From: Alkalicoccus luteus
GTDB lineage: Bacteria > Bacillota > Bacilli > Bacillales > Salisediminibacteriaceae
Assembly (NCBI RefSeq): GCF_012034335.1
Contig: NZ_JAATHJ010000031.1
Span: 1 to 38,250, forward strand
Length of the DNA stretch: 38,250 bases
Direction: 5' to 3'
This document shows, piece by piece, positions 15,025 to 23,401 of the stretch. Position 1 is the stretch's first letter; each line of letters begins with the position of its first letter. Below the pieces are notes generated by a model. The model ran no database searches. It saw nothing but the letters and a program-made list of their open reading frames with translations, and was not told the DNA's origin. A program made the translations under genes and the position numbers.

Positions 15025-16487
15025 AGACGGTTGTATGCGGAGGCGGTATTGGCGGTATGATCAGTGCCCTGTATGAGAATGCAGTGGGTCATAACGTCAC
15101 TATATTAGAAAAAAAGCCTAGGTTAGGGGGGCGGCTTGCCTACCATGACCGAGGCAGCTATAAAGTGGATGAGGGGCCAACTATCGTACTGCTGCCGGAC
15201 ATAATCAACAGCATACTAAAAGAACTTGATCTCCAAGACAGAATCTCCATGACCAGAATAAATCCACTTTATCCGATGCATTTTCAAGATGGAACGACGC
15301 TCTTAAAAATGAGTGGCATCGAACAGCAGCAGCAGGAGCTCATGCGATTTTCGGCCAAAGATGCAGATGCTTTCCCTTCCTATATGAAAGACATGGAAGA
15401 CCGGTTCAATATTGGCAGTGCTTCGTTTCTCGGGCGGCCGTTTTTAAAGAAAAAAGATTTCTGGACAGGAAAAAACATTCAGCATCTGATAAGGCTGAAA
15501 GCATATCAGTCAGTGAAAAAGCAGGTGAAATCGTATTTCAAAGATAAGCGTGTCCAGGAAGCATTTATGCTTCAGACGCTTTATATAGGCGGAGCACCAG
15601 ACGCGACTCCTGCTATGTATTCGCTCGTGCCCTTCAGTGAACATTTTCATGGCATATGGTACGTGAATGGAGGCTACGCCCGCCTCGCAGAAGTATTGCA
15701 GGAAGCAATTGAAGAGCGTGGAATTGAAGTCAGGACAGGAACGAGTGTAAACGGTCTTACGTTATCAGAGAACAACAGTCATGCAAGTGCCGTGCAGGTT
15801 AATGAAGAAGAAATCGCTGCAGACCGGTTCATTATGAATGGTGAATTCCCTTCTGTTGAAAAAATGGTCCATAAGCGCCAAGTGCGCAGCTATGAACCTT
15901 CGTCCGGCTGCTTACTCCTTTACTTTGGATTAAATAAACCGCTTGATACAAACCATGTGCACAGCTTTTATATGGGCGGAAGCCTGGATAAGCATATGCA
16001 ATCCGTTTTCAAAGATAAAAAACTGGAAGAAGATCCGTCGTTTTACGTCTTCCAGCCAAGCCTAATCGATGCATCTCTGGCACCTGAAGGACACGCTGTC
16101 GCTTATGTATTAGTTCCTGTTCCCTCTGCGGGCCACGTGACGAGGCAGGAATATCTGGCATATGCGGAGAATATTAAGCAAAAGCTAATAGACAGGGTGG
16201 ATGCCAACTTGACTGATAAAATAGTTTGGTCCCATGTGCGGACTCCCCACGAAGCCAAAATGGACGGACTTTTCCAAGGCGGAAGCTTCGGGATAGCGCC
16301 AACGCTTTTCCAATCAGGTGTATTCAGGCCACAGGTAAAGCCGTTTGAAATAGATAATGTTTACGCTGTCGGTGCTTCTGTTCATCCTGGCGGGGGAATC
16401 CCTATCGTGATGCAGGGGGCAAAAGTACTGAATGAGCTTTTAAGGGATGAGGAAATAGGTGATTCTTCCCTTCAATCAGCCACATAA
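15021..16487 (+). CDS. crtN: Diapophytoene desaturase-like protein (CrtN)
   Basis: The 488-aa product is the closest of the three copies to S. aureus CrtN: LQTLYIGGAPDATPAMYSLV aligns with the FQTLYIGIDPKRGPSLYSII region, and VGASVHPGGGIPIVMQGAKV with the C-terminal signature. It would introduce double bonds into 4,4'-diapophytoene using FAD. The N-terminal motif is slightly altered (VVCGGGIGGMISALY), but all the FAD-contact glycines remain. It is translationally coupled to the upstream copy by an ATGA overlap and precedes crtM by 95 bases with no terminator between. Confidence 0.9.
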   Translation: MKTVVCGGGIGGMISALYENAVGHNVTILEKKPRLGGRLAYHDRGSYKVDEGPTIVLLPDIINSILKELDLQDRISMTRINPLYPMHFQDGTTLLKMSGIEQQQQELMRFSAKDADAFPSYMKDMEDRFNIGSASFLGRPFLKKKDFWTGKNIQHLIRLKAYQSVKKQVKSYFKDKRVQEAFMLQTLYIGGAPDATPAMYSLVPFSEHFHGIWYVNGGYARLAEVLQEAIEERGIEVRTGTSVNGLTLSENNSHASAVQVNEEEIAADRFIMNGEFPSVEKMVHKRQVRSYEPSSGCLLLYFGLNKPLDTNHVHSFYMGGSLDKHMQSVFKDKKLEEDPSFYVFQPSLIDASLAPEGHAVAYVLVPVPSAGHVTRQEYLAYAENIKQKLIDRVDANLTDKIVWSHVRTPHEAKMDGLFQGGSFGIAPTLFQSGVFRPQVKPFEIDNVYAVGASVHPGGGIPIVMQGAKVLNELLRDEEIGDSSLQSAT

Positions 16488-16582
16488 CTGTCTCTAACCG
16501 GCATTTTCTGATACTCTAATACTAATAAGGCTGAAGAGTTAAGCAGCTCTCGTCCGGCAGACGGTAGAAAGGAGCAGACTTT

Positions 16583-17425
16583 ATGCATAAAGAGCAGGCA
16601 TATAAGCACTGCAAAATGGTCATCGAAAAACACTCCATAACCTTTTCAAAAGCTTTTCAGCACCTGCCGAAAGCCAGAAGGCAGGCAGTCTGGGCAGTTT
16701 ACGCTTTCTGTCGTACAGCTGATGATATCGTAGATGAAGGCACTGATCAGGAAGAGGAGCTGGACCAGTTTGAGCGCGAGCTGATGCAGTTTGAACAAGG
16801 GATTGTGCCTCCCGGAAGCCCGCTTTGGAAGGCGCTTGCAGATACGTTTAACAACTTTCATTTTGATCTGAAGCCTTTTTATGACATGATTGCGGGTCAG
16901 CGCATGGATTTACGCAGCAGATCATATACGTCAGTTGAGGAAGTTCTGGACTATTCTTATCACGTCGCATCCACCGTTGGATTGATGCTGCTGCCAATTC
17001 TTGCACCGGGAAAAGAAGCAGAGCTGCGGTCTAGTGCAGTCAAGCTCGGGTATGCGATGCAGCTGACTAATATACTTCGCGATGTAGGAGAAGATATTCG
17101 GCTGGGACGAAAGTACTTACCTGATGACTTGATGCTGGAGTATGGCTACACGCGGGAAATGCTTCAAGCAGGTATCGTAAACGAATCCTTCGTGCAGGTT
17201 TGGGAAAGACTCGCAACACTTGCCGAATCGTATTACAATCAAGGGCTTCAGGATATTCATTTATATTCTCCCGCATCCAGGCTGCCCGTACAGGCCGCTG
17301 CCTATTTTTACAGGGAGATTTTACAAACTGCCAGAAATAACCGGTACGATGTGTTTAAACAGCGTGCTGTCGTATCAACCGAAACGAAACAGCATATCTT
17401 AAGCGGACTTGCGCTGAGTAAATAG
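16583..17425 (+). CDS. crtM: Diapophytoene synthase-like prenyltransferase (CrtM)
   Basis: A 280-aa trans-isoprenyl head-to-head synthase. Both aspartate-rich motifs that bind the diphosphate-magnesium clusters are present: DDIVD (47-51) and DVGED (167-171, in NILRDVGEDIRLGR). KHSITFSKAF and YAFCRTADD are further signatures. The C30 reaction (two farnesyl diphosphates) is inferred from the N-terminal similarity to S. aureus CrtM and the CrtN/CrtP partners; a C40 phytoene synthase cannot be excluded from sequence alone. AAAGGAG precedes the ATG. It closes the plus-strand arm and is followed by a terminator. Confidence 0.92.
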   Translation: MHKEQAYKHCKMVIEKHSITFSKAFQHLPKARRQAVWAVYAFCRTADDIVDEGTDQEEELDQFERELMQFEQGIVPPGSPLWKALADTFNNFHFDLKPFYDMIAGQRMDLRSRSYTSVEEVLDYSYHVASTVGLMLLPILAPGKEAELRSSAVKLGYAMQLTNILRDVGEDIRLGRKYLPDDLMLEYGYTREMLQAGIVNESFVQVWERLATLAESYYNQGLQDIHLYSPASRLPVQAAAYFYREILQTARNNRYDVFKQRAVVSTETKQHILSGLALSK

Positions 17426-17464
17426 TTGATCCGAGTCAAGAACAAGCCGGTGTATACCAAATAG

Positions 17465-17496
17465 AGCAGCCTCCTTTTTTATGGGGGCTGCTTGTT
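17465..17496 (+). terminator. Terminator after crtM
   Basis: AGCAGCCTCC pairs with GGGGGCTGCT (one G-T pair) followed by TGTTT. The rest of the 350-base gap between the converging crt arms (17497-17737) holds no gene or other element that I can support. Confidence 0.75.
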
Positions 17497-17737
17497 TAGT
17501 ATGTATAGTAGTGGCTGGGCGGAATGCTGTTTAAAAGAAAGTCATCCCTCATACAGAGGACCGAACTGATGATGGTGCCTGTATAAAGTTTGCAGCCCGC
17601 TGCATAGCAGCTTGAAACGTTCAACTTACTGCTTCTGATTCGTATCAGCGCTGAACGCCTGACTCACATAAGCCCGCCGCAATTTTGAAGAACTGTCTGA
17701 ACGATCAAGGTTTTCAGCTTTTGCTCATGCACATGAA

Positions 17738-17753
17738 AGCCGTCAAGACGGCT
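17738..17753 (-). terminator. Hairpin after the minus-strand crt operon
   Basis: On the minus strand AGCCGTC-tt-GACGGCT followed by TTTC. The loop is only 2 bases and the T-run is short, so this is a modest terminator. Confidence 0.45.
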
Positions 17754-17775
17754 GCTTCAGGATATAAACGTAACG

Positions 17776-19236
17776 TCAACGCTGCTGCTTCATGAGCAAT
17801 TCAGCTGTACGGACGCCGCTGATGGTCACCATCGGCGATCCGCCGCCGGGATGGGTGCTGCCGCCGGCAAAATACAGATTGGAAATATCGGCAGCCTGAT
17901 TATACGGTCGAAGAAATGTGTTCTTTCTGGAATTGGCGGACAGTCCGTAAAGTGCTCCGCGGAATGCATAAAAAGAATCTTGAATGTGCTCCGGTAAGAT
18001 GACCTGATGTTCAGTTGTGTGATGACGCAGATCAATCCCATACGCACTCAGCTTTCGATAGATTCGTTCAATCGGAAATTCGGACTTTTTAGATGAAACA
18101 GCTGGAGCGTTTACGAGCAGGAATACGTTGTCTCCATCGGAGCTTCTCGAATGGTCTGTTCTGGAAGAAGTACACAGGTATACAGTTGGATCGTCACCAT
18201 ACTGTTTATCTTGGAAAATTTGTCTGAATTCTTTTTCCGGATCACCACTGAAAAAAACATGATGATGATTTGTAGGGAACGCAGTGTCTGTGGCTGAGAG
18301 CACCACAGCAGCAGAAATAGAAGGTTCGAATGATGCTGCTTTTTTGTCAGAAAATGAGGGGCGCTTGTCTTCTGATACAAGTGCCGGAAACTGTGTCAGG
18401 AGATCGCCGTTCATAATGACCGCATCTGCCTGAAGCATGCGTTTTTTCGTGTGAACGTTCTGCACGTTCCTATTAACGATCTCCAGGTTTGTGACTTCTT
18501 CGCCGAAATGGAAGGCTACACCTAAATCCGACGCAGCCCGCTTCATGCCGAGGGCGATCTTGTAATTGCCGCCGTTCGTATAGTAAACTCCGTCTGCGAG
18601 TTCCAGGTACCCGATCAGAGAAAAAGTGGCTGGACAGTCAAAAGGGGAAGAGCCGATGTACGTCGCGTACCGGTTAAATGCAGCACGGATTCGTTCATCA
18701 GAGAAAAAGCGCTGATGAAAAGCATCCATCGTCTGAACAGGCTTTGAAGCCGCCAGCGCCCTTGCCAGCCCGAAAGAAAAATAGTCCCGGAAGCCTGAAA
18801 ACGTACGGTTAAAAAAATGGTTTTCTGCCAGTTTGTATAAGCGCTCCGCTTCCTTTAAATAAGCCGGATACCGGTCAGCTGCCCCGGGATCAAGCTGAAA
18901 AAGCTCTTCCTGCATTTCTTCCATGTTCGATGAAAAGGAGAAGCTTGTTCCATCGGGAAAGGCGTTAGTCGTATGCTTCTGAAGTTTCGTAAACGTAAAG
19001 TATTCATCAGGGTTCAGACCTGCTCCTTTTAAAACGTCCTGAAATACATGGGGCATAGTGATGGTGTTAGGTCCAAAATCAAAAGAAGCAGAGCCCAATT
19101 TCACTTCGTGAAGCTTCCCGCCTGGCTCGTCGTTTTTTTCAAGACAGGTAACCTGATAGCCCCTGCTTTGCAGCACAATAGCGGATGACAGTCCGCCAAG
19201 CCCTGCTCCAATGATGACGATATGCTGTTTACTCAT
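17776..19236 (-). CDS. crtP: Diaponeurosporene oxidase-like protein (CrtP/CrtNb)
   Basis: A 486-aa FAD-dependent member of the CrtN family. HIVIIGAGLGGLSSAI is the nucleotide-binding motif and CLEKNDEPGGKL follows. RGALYGLSANSRKNTFLRP and FAGGSTHPGGGSPMVTISG align with S. aureus CrtP, which oxidises the terminal methyl of diaponeurosporene to the acid, rather than with CrtN. AAAGGA lies 8 bases before the ATG. The start lies 8 bases inside the end of the glycosyltransferase gene, so it is the last gene of the minus-strand operon. This is the best of the three copies for end-group oxidation. Confidence 0.85.
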   Translation of the reverse strand: MSKQHIVIIGAGLGGLSSAIVLQSRGYQVTCLEKNDEPGGKLHEVKLGSASFDFGPNTITMPHVFQDVLKGAGLNPDEYFTFTKLQKHTTNAFPDGTSFSFSSNMEEMQEELFQLDPGAADRYPAYLKEAERLYKLAENHFFNRTFSGFRDYFSFGLARALAASKPVQTMDAFHQRFFSDERIRAAFNRYATYIGSSPFDCPATFSLIGYLELADGVYYTNGGNYKIALGMKRAASDLGVAFHFGEEVTNLEIVNRNVQNVHTKKRMLQADAVIMNGDLLTQFPALVSEDKRPSFSDKKAASFEPSISAAVVLSATDTAFPTNHHHVFFSGDPEKEFRQIFQDKQYGDDPTVYLCTSSRTDHSRSSDGDNVFLLVNAPAVSSKKSEFPIERIYRKLSAYGIDLRHHTTEHQVILPEHIQDSFYAFRGALYGLSANSRKNTFLRPYNQAADISNLYFAGGSTHPGGGSPMVTISGVRTAELLMKQQR

Positions 19237-20323
19237 ATACTCTTCCTTTCCAGATAACTCCTTTATTCGTAACGTCCCGGTAAACGGCGTAGATCAGCAA
19301 AACGATCAGACTGACGACGGAAAACGGCAGGAATAGAAACAGCCAGCGTGGATAGCCTGCCGCTGCATCCACAAGAAACTTAATCGCCAGACTAAGTAGA
19401 AGCGGAAGCAAATACAGCCATTCACCAGCAGCAGCTCCATAAATTGCAGCGCCGGCCGGTAACAGAAAAAGGAAGCTGTATACGAGTACGACCCCTCCAG
19501 CAGCCAGGAGCTTACTGCCGATACCGGTATAGATATTTTTCGAAAATCCGAACCAAACTTCAGCGTTCGTCTCGTACATAAAGCAAGTGACGAAGCGTCG
19601 CGGATTGATCAGCAAAGCGTGCCAGCCAGATCGCTTCATTTGTCTCATCAGTGCAATGTCTTCCACAATTTCGTTTCGGACTGCTGCATGCCCGCCTGCC
19701 TGCTTATAAGCGTCCGAACGGAACATCATGAAAGCGCCGTGAGCGGCAGATGCCGGCGACCATGCAGTCATATTAGCAAGAAGCACTGGCAGGTGGACGT
19801 ACACGAGAAAGTGCTGCATAGGCACGAGCAGGTGCCCAAGCATGCTTTTAAGCGGGATTTTCGGAAAACCGCTGATTAAGCCAGTCTTTTTTTGGAATGC
19901 AGCCAGTGCCGTTTCAACAGCCTGAGGATGAAGCCTGACATCTGCATCGATAAATAAATAATAGTCTCCATTAGCATTCCGGCTTAGTTGATGACATGCG
20001 TGGACTTTACCTACCCATCCTTCAGGAAGCTTCTTCCCGGCTATCGTCCGGACTGAATCGGAGGCGCATGCGAGCAGATCTCCGGTACGATCTGTTGAAC
20101 TGTCATTAAGAACAATTATTTCTTTGTTTGTATAGGTCAATTTCTCCAGATTTTTTAACAGGGAAGGAATGTTCCGCTCTTCGTTGCGAACTGGAATTAA
20201 AATGGATACGAACGGCTGATGGTCTGTGCTATTTTGTACGGCAGGTAAAGGCAGAGCCAATAAGTTAATCACAGTCCAGATAAGTAAAGTAAACAAGACA
20301 ACAGTCATCACTGAGATTATCAT
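19229..20323 (-). CDS. crtQ: CrtQ-like carotenoid glycosyltransferase (GT2)
   Basis: A 364-aa membrane-anchored family 2 glycosyltransferase. An N-terminal membrane helix is followed by the GT-A domain: VSILIPVRNEERNI, LNDSSTDRT and the metal-binding DAD at 126-128. EDIALMRQMKRSGW is the acceptor-side motif, and two or three membrane helices close the protein. CrtQ in S. aureus glucosylates the carotenoid acid. I take the ATG at 20323, which forms an ATGA overlap with the acyltransferase stop; an in-frame ATG at 20359 lacks a ribosome site. The position between acyltransferase and oxidase genes supports the role. Confidence 0.85.
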   Translation of the reverse strand: MIISVMTVVLFTLLIWTVINLLALPLPAVQNSTDHQPFVSILIPVRNEERNIPSLLKNLEKLTYTNKEIIVLNDSSTDRTGDLLACASDSVRTIAGKKLPEGWVGKVHACHQLSRNANGDYYLFIDADVRLHPQAVETALAAFQKKTGLISGFPKIPLKSMLGHLLVPMQHFLVYVHLPVLLANMTAWSPASAAHGAFMMFRSDAYKQAGGHAAVRNEIVEDIALMRQMKRSGWHALLINPRRFVTCFMYETNAEVWFGFSKNIYTGIGSKLLAAGGVVLVYSFLFLLPAGAAIYGAAAGEWLYLLPLLLSLAIKFLVDAAAGYPRWLFLFLPFSVVSLIVLLIYAVYRDVTNKGVIWKGRVYE

Positions 20324-21033
20324 GTTAAACGTCCAGTACGGCGCTTCAGATTTTCCCATGATTCGCCGATTCCCGCGCGGCCCTTTGTGACAATAGTGAA
20401 TGGTTTCTCAGAGCCGTTCCATTCCCTGCGCAAAGTGCTGCGGGTTTCTTCCATGCTTTGCTCCATTTCATCAGTCCATCGTCTGCGGTTCCAGGAGGGA
20501 GCTCCGTGAACAGGATTTCCGGTAATCATGGACCATTCAGGAAGCTGATGATGTCTGAATCCATGATAAAAGCACACGGGCACAACGGGTGCCTCCGGGA
20601 CGGCATGCTTAAGGTGGCCGGCTCCGGTAAAGAAAGAAAAAGGCTCTTCAAGCGGGTTTTCCCCGCCTTGAGGAAACAGGAAAATATCATTCCCGTTTCT
20701 AAGCTGCTGTTCTGCGTACTGAAGGGACGTATGAATCGACCGGGCACGTTTGCCAATCGAAAACGCCCCGAGTTTTGCAAAGAAAGGATAGCGGTTCAGG
20801 CCCTCCTCGTCCATCATAGCCAGACTGTTTCGCTTCCATAGACGCTCGTTGTAATAGAAAAGAAAAAGCGGATCCCACCATGAACTGTGATTAACAATCA
20901 GGATAGAAGGTTTATCTGGCAGCGGCACGGAAGAACGGGACACATACACTTTCTTAAAATGACGCTTGATCAACCAGGCATTGTACTTGTCAAACACCCG
21001 AATAAACATAGGCGAGCGAGCTGCTTCGATCAT
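20320..21033 (-). CDS. PlsC-type acyltransferase of the carotenoid operon
   Basis: A 237-aa 1-acyl-glycerol-phosphate acyltransferase fold. The catalytic HxxxxD lies in NHSSWWDP (H49-D54). The second block reads FPQGGE (120-125) where most relatives have FPEG. It would attach a fatty acid, here most likely to the sugar of a glycosyl-carotenoid as in staphyloxanthin-type pigments; that substrate is inferred from the operon. It is unrelated in sequence to S. aureus CrtO, so it would be an analogous replacement. It overlaps its neighbours by 4 bases on both sides. Confidence 0.8.
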   Translation of the reverse strand: MIEAARSPMFIRVFDKYNAWLIKRHFKKVYVSRSSVPLPDKPSILIVNHSSWWDPLFLFYYNERLWKRNSLAMMDEEGLNRYPFFAKLGAFSIGKRARSIHTSLQYAEQQLRNGNDIFLFPQGGENPLEEPFSFFTGAGHLKHAVPEAPVVPVCFYHGFRHHQLPEWSMITGNPVHGAPSWNRRRWTDEMEQSMEETRSTLRREWNGSEKPFTIVTKGRAGIGESWENLKRRTGRLT

Positions 21034-21815
21034 GCAGGGCCACCTGCCCGCTGCATAAATTGATAGAAAACAACAACAGCTGCCACAAGCACAGCCGTAA
21101 GAACCGGCGCGAGAACCAGCCCGTTAGCGAGCGCTACGACGATAAACATACCGGTCATCATCACGTAAAGCCACCTCATTCGAATGCTCCAGAATAGAGA
21201 ATGAACGTTAGTCCAGCGTTTATTTTTTCGAAAGAAAAGAAGTAGCAGCGCGTGAAAAACAGCAGAAAGAATAAACCAGCCGGCGAAATTGGAAAAGGGG
21301 ATATCATAGTACAACCCACCTTCATTCCAAACCCAATATTGTTTAACATCGTAGGCTACCGGGTCAATGATTAAATCCATAATGACTGCAGCCAGCGAGC
21401 CATACACAATGTAAAGAAAGCCTCCGGCGGGGAAATTCCATTTCATCACCGGAGCAGCCAGCACGTGAGTAGTGGCCAGCACCATCACCCAGGCAAAACC
21501 GATCGTGATCGGAACTCCGATCAGCTTTGGACCAAAGTCTGTTTCGTATGTATAATCACCAAAAAACAGGCCAGTGTGAACTCCGAGACTTTCAACTGCC
21601 ATCGAACCGAAAAAGATGATGATGACCGCTGTAATACCTGCCCTCCCTCCGGAACGGATAAAGTAAAAAATGCCTAAAAGGCCGGATGTAATCAGGAACA
21701 CTACGTTTGCCCATTCAAGCCAGGGGGGAACTAGATGAAAAGAGAGTAAAATAACGCCGATAGCGTACCAGACGACAAAAAAACGAAATAAATAAGTATC
21801 ATAACGATGAGGCAT
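21030..21815 (-). CDS. cruF: CruF-like carotenoid hydratase (DUF422)
   Basis: A 261-aa membrane protein with about seven hydrophobic segments. ESLGVHTGLFFGDYTY, and the acidic pair in AVIMDLIIDPVAYDVKQYWVW, are hallmark motifs of CruF/DUF422. The family adds water across the 1',2' double bond of acyclic carotenoids, giving a tertiary hydroxyl that can be glycosylated. The ATG at 21815 follows AAAGGA by 9-10 bases; longer starts to 21893 have no site. It heads the minus-strand crt operon (4-base overlap with the acyltransferase). Together with the glycosyltransferase it suggests a 5-glucosyl-5,6-dihydro-type C30 end group. Confidence 0.85.
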   Translation of the reverse strand: MPHRYDTYLFRFFVVWYAIGVILLSFHLVPPWLEWANVVFLITSGLLGIFYFIRSGGRAGITAVIIIFFGSMAVESLGVHTGLFFGDYTYETDFGPKLIGVPITIGFAWVMVLATTHVLAAPVMKWNFPAGGFLYIVYGSLAAVIMDLIIDPVAYDVKQYWVWNEGGLYYDIPFSNFAGWFILSAVFHALLLLFFRKNKRWTNVHSLFWSIRMRWLYVMMTGMFIVVALANGLVLAPVLTAVLVAAVVVFYQFMQRAGGPA

Positions 21816-21854
21816 ACGACACGTCCTTTCTGAAAAAAGAGATACTTGAATCAC

Positions 21855-21880
21855 ATTCCCTTTATCTGCAGAAAGTATAC
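21855..21880 (-). promoter_or_regulatory. Sigma-B-like promoter candidate of the cruF operon
   Basis: On the minus strand GTATAC (21880-21875), 14-bp spacer, GGGAAT (21860-21855). The -10 fits GGGWAW exactly and the -35 matches 4 of 6. The same stretch also offers a sigma-A-like TATACT, so the assignment is less firm than for the two plus-strand promoters. Confidence 0.4.
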
Positions 21881-21937
21881 CGGAGCCGTACAAGTTTTAC
21901 CAGAGAGGACCTACTAACCAGGATGGAGGATGATAAA

Positions 21938-22642
21938 ATGAAAAATGTACTTATAACAGGAGCAGCATCTGGAATCGGACTAAGCTGCGCATCATTTTTT
22001 GCAGCAAAAGGCGCTCACGTGCTGATGATCGATAAATCCACTGATGTCAAGGAACGTTCTGAAGAGCTGGAAGGCAGCACTGCTGCTTTTGTATGCAACG
22101 TGGGAGAGGAAAATGAAATTAAGTCCTTGTTCAGCAGCAATGAACTGCCGGAAACCTTGGACGTAATCATTAATAATGCAGGCATTTCCACGTTTCATCC
22201 ATTTGAAACGTTACTTCTTTCTGTATGGAATGAAGTGATTGCTTCAAATCTGACTGGTGTTATGCTCATGAGCCAGTACGGATCGGCGAGAATGAGCGGA
22301 GGGACGATTATTAATATTTCCTCGACACGAGCGACGATGTCGGAGCCGGACAGTGAGGCTTATGCAGCATCAAAAGGCGGAGTGACCGCTCTTACTCACG
22401 CTTTAGCAGCCAGCCTTTCATCAGAGGGGATAACTGTGAACGCGATAAGCCCTGGATGGATCGATACGGAGGGCGGCACGCACGATGATTATTATCATCG
22501 GATGCACTGGTCAGGACGAATCGGCCGGCCGGAAGATATCGCTTCCCTCTGCTGGTATTTATCAAAACCCGAAAATAACTTTATAAACGGAGAGGAAATA
22601 AAAGTGGACGGCGGAATGACTCGAAAAATGCGTTATGACTGA
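21938..22642 (+). CDS. SDR-family oxidoreductase
   Basis: A 234-aa classical short-chain dehydrogenase. TGAASGIGLSCA binds the cofactor, NNAGIS is complete, S-x12-YAASK gives the catalytic triad, and GRPEDIASLCWYL with a closing VDGGM are the FabG/SDR family C-terminal signatures. The ATG at 21938 follows GGAGG by 9 bases; an upstream ATG at 21923 has none. It is divergent from the cruF operon. A link to pigment metabolism is only positional. Confidence 0.85.
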   Translation: MKNVLITGAASGIGLSCASFFAAKGAHVLMIDKSTDVKERSEELEGSTAAFVCNVGEENEIKSLFSSNELPETLDVIINNAGISTFHPFETLLLSVWNEVIASNLTGVMLMSQYGSARMSGGTIINISSTRATMSEPDSEAYAASKGGVTALTHALAASLSSEGITVNAISPGWIDTEGGTHDDYYHRMHWSGRIGRPEDIASLCWYLSKPENNFINGEEIKVDGGMTRKMRYD

Positions 22643-22695
22643 CAATTGGTTTCGCTCCTTCTGAATCGGGGAACGGAGGTAACATGAGGCGGTGC

Positions 22696-22724
22696 TTGCA
22701 TCAACGTCATGTTCGACGTATACT
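22696..22724 (+). promoter_or_regulatory. Sigma-A promoter of the EIIA gene
   Basis: TTGCAT (22696-22701), 17-bp spacer, TATACT (22719-22724). Predicted start near 22731. Confidence 0.7.
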
Positions 22725-22742
22725 GTAAACCGTATTTTGTAG

Positions 22743-22754
22743 TTGTATATACAA
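22743..22754. promoter_or_regulatory. TreR-like operator palindrome
   Basis: TTGTATATACAA is a perfect 12-bp palindrome lying between the predicted transcription start and the ribosome site, a repressor position. As I recall it, the B. subtilis trehalose repressor TreR (GntR family) binds this same core. Another GntR-type regulator is also possible. Confidence 0.5.
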
Positions 22755-22780
22755 TTGAAACGCGAAAGGAGTCTGACTAC

Positions 22781-23305
22781 ATGTTTAAGAAACTTTTTGG
22801 TCTTGATAAGAAAAAAGAAGAGGTGCAGATGCCGGAGGCTGACGGAAAAGATGTTCTTGTAAGCCCGGCTGACGGTGAAGTTGTGGCCTTATCAGAGGTG
22901 CCTGATCCGACCTTTGCTGAAAAAATGATGGGAGACGGCGTCGCTGTGAAACCGTCATCCGGGAAGATCGTTTCACCGGTAACGGGTGAGATTATGCAGC
23001 TGTTCCCGACAAAGCATGCGGTGGGAATTAAGACGGTGAACGGAGTCGAAATTCTTCTTCACATTGGTATTGAAACGGTTAATATGCAGGGTGAAGGTTT
23101 TAAAGCCCATGTTGGTGAGGGCGATAAAGTAAGCGCAGGTGATACGTTAATCGAATTTGATCTTGACCTTGTTAATGAAAAAGCAGAAAGTACGATTACG
23201 CCGGTAATTATCACAAACGGCGATGCAGTTGCTTCCATGGACAAGGTAGAAGGTGAGAAAGTTATTGCAGGTGAAACGACTATTCTTACGATTCACAGCA
23301 AATAA
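22781..23305 (+). CDS. crr: PTS glucose-type EIIA protein
   Basis: A 174-aa single-domain EIIA of the glucose superfamily. H94 in ILLHIGIETV is the phosphorylated histidine and H79 in FPTKHAVGI is its partner. It passes phosphate from HPr to a sugar-specific EIIB. The start is the ATG at 22781 after AAAGGAG; the open frame upstream is not translated by any visible site. In many Bacillus this domain is fused to PtsG, while TreP lacks its own EIIA. A free EIIA behind a TreR-like palindrome suggests it serves a trehalose or similar permease encoded elsewhere. Confidence 0.93.
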   Translation: MFKKLFGLDKKKEEVQMPEADGKDVLVSPADGEVVALSEVPDPTFAEKMMGDGVAVKPSSGKIVSPVTGEIMQLFPTKHAVGIKTVNGVEILLHIGIETVNMQGEGFKAHVGEGDKVSAGDTLIEFDLDLVNEKAESTITPVIITNGDAVASMDKVEGEKVIAGETTILTIHSK

Positions 23306-23317
23306 GTAAGATAAAAG

Positions 23318-23354
23318 AAGCGCCGAAGATCAACATGATCTTCGGCGCTTTTGG
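23318..23354. terminator. Bidirectional terminator between crr and uppP
   Basis: AAGCGCCGAAGATC pairs perfectly with GATCTTCGGCGCTT, followed by TTGG; A residues precede it. It serves crr and may also serve uppP, which converges on it. Confidence 0.8.
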
Positions 23355-23401
23355 TTGTTCACCGGGCTTCTCCGGCGCTCTTGCATGCTCATCGTTTCAC
23401 A

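Noticed and set aside
20458-20841. 127-codon plus-strand frame inside the acyltransferase gene
   Set aside because: The minus-strand protein has clear catalytic motifs and coupled neighbours; the plus-strand frame has neither.
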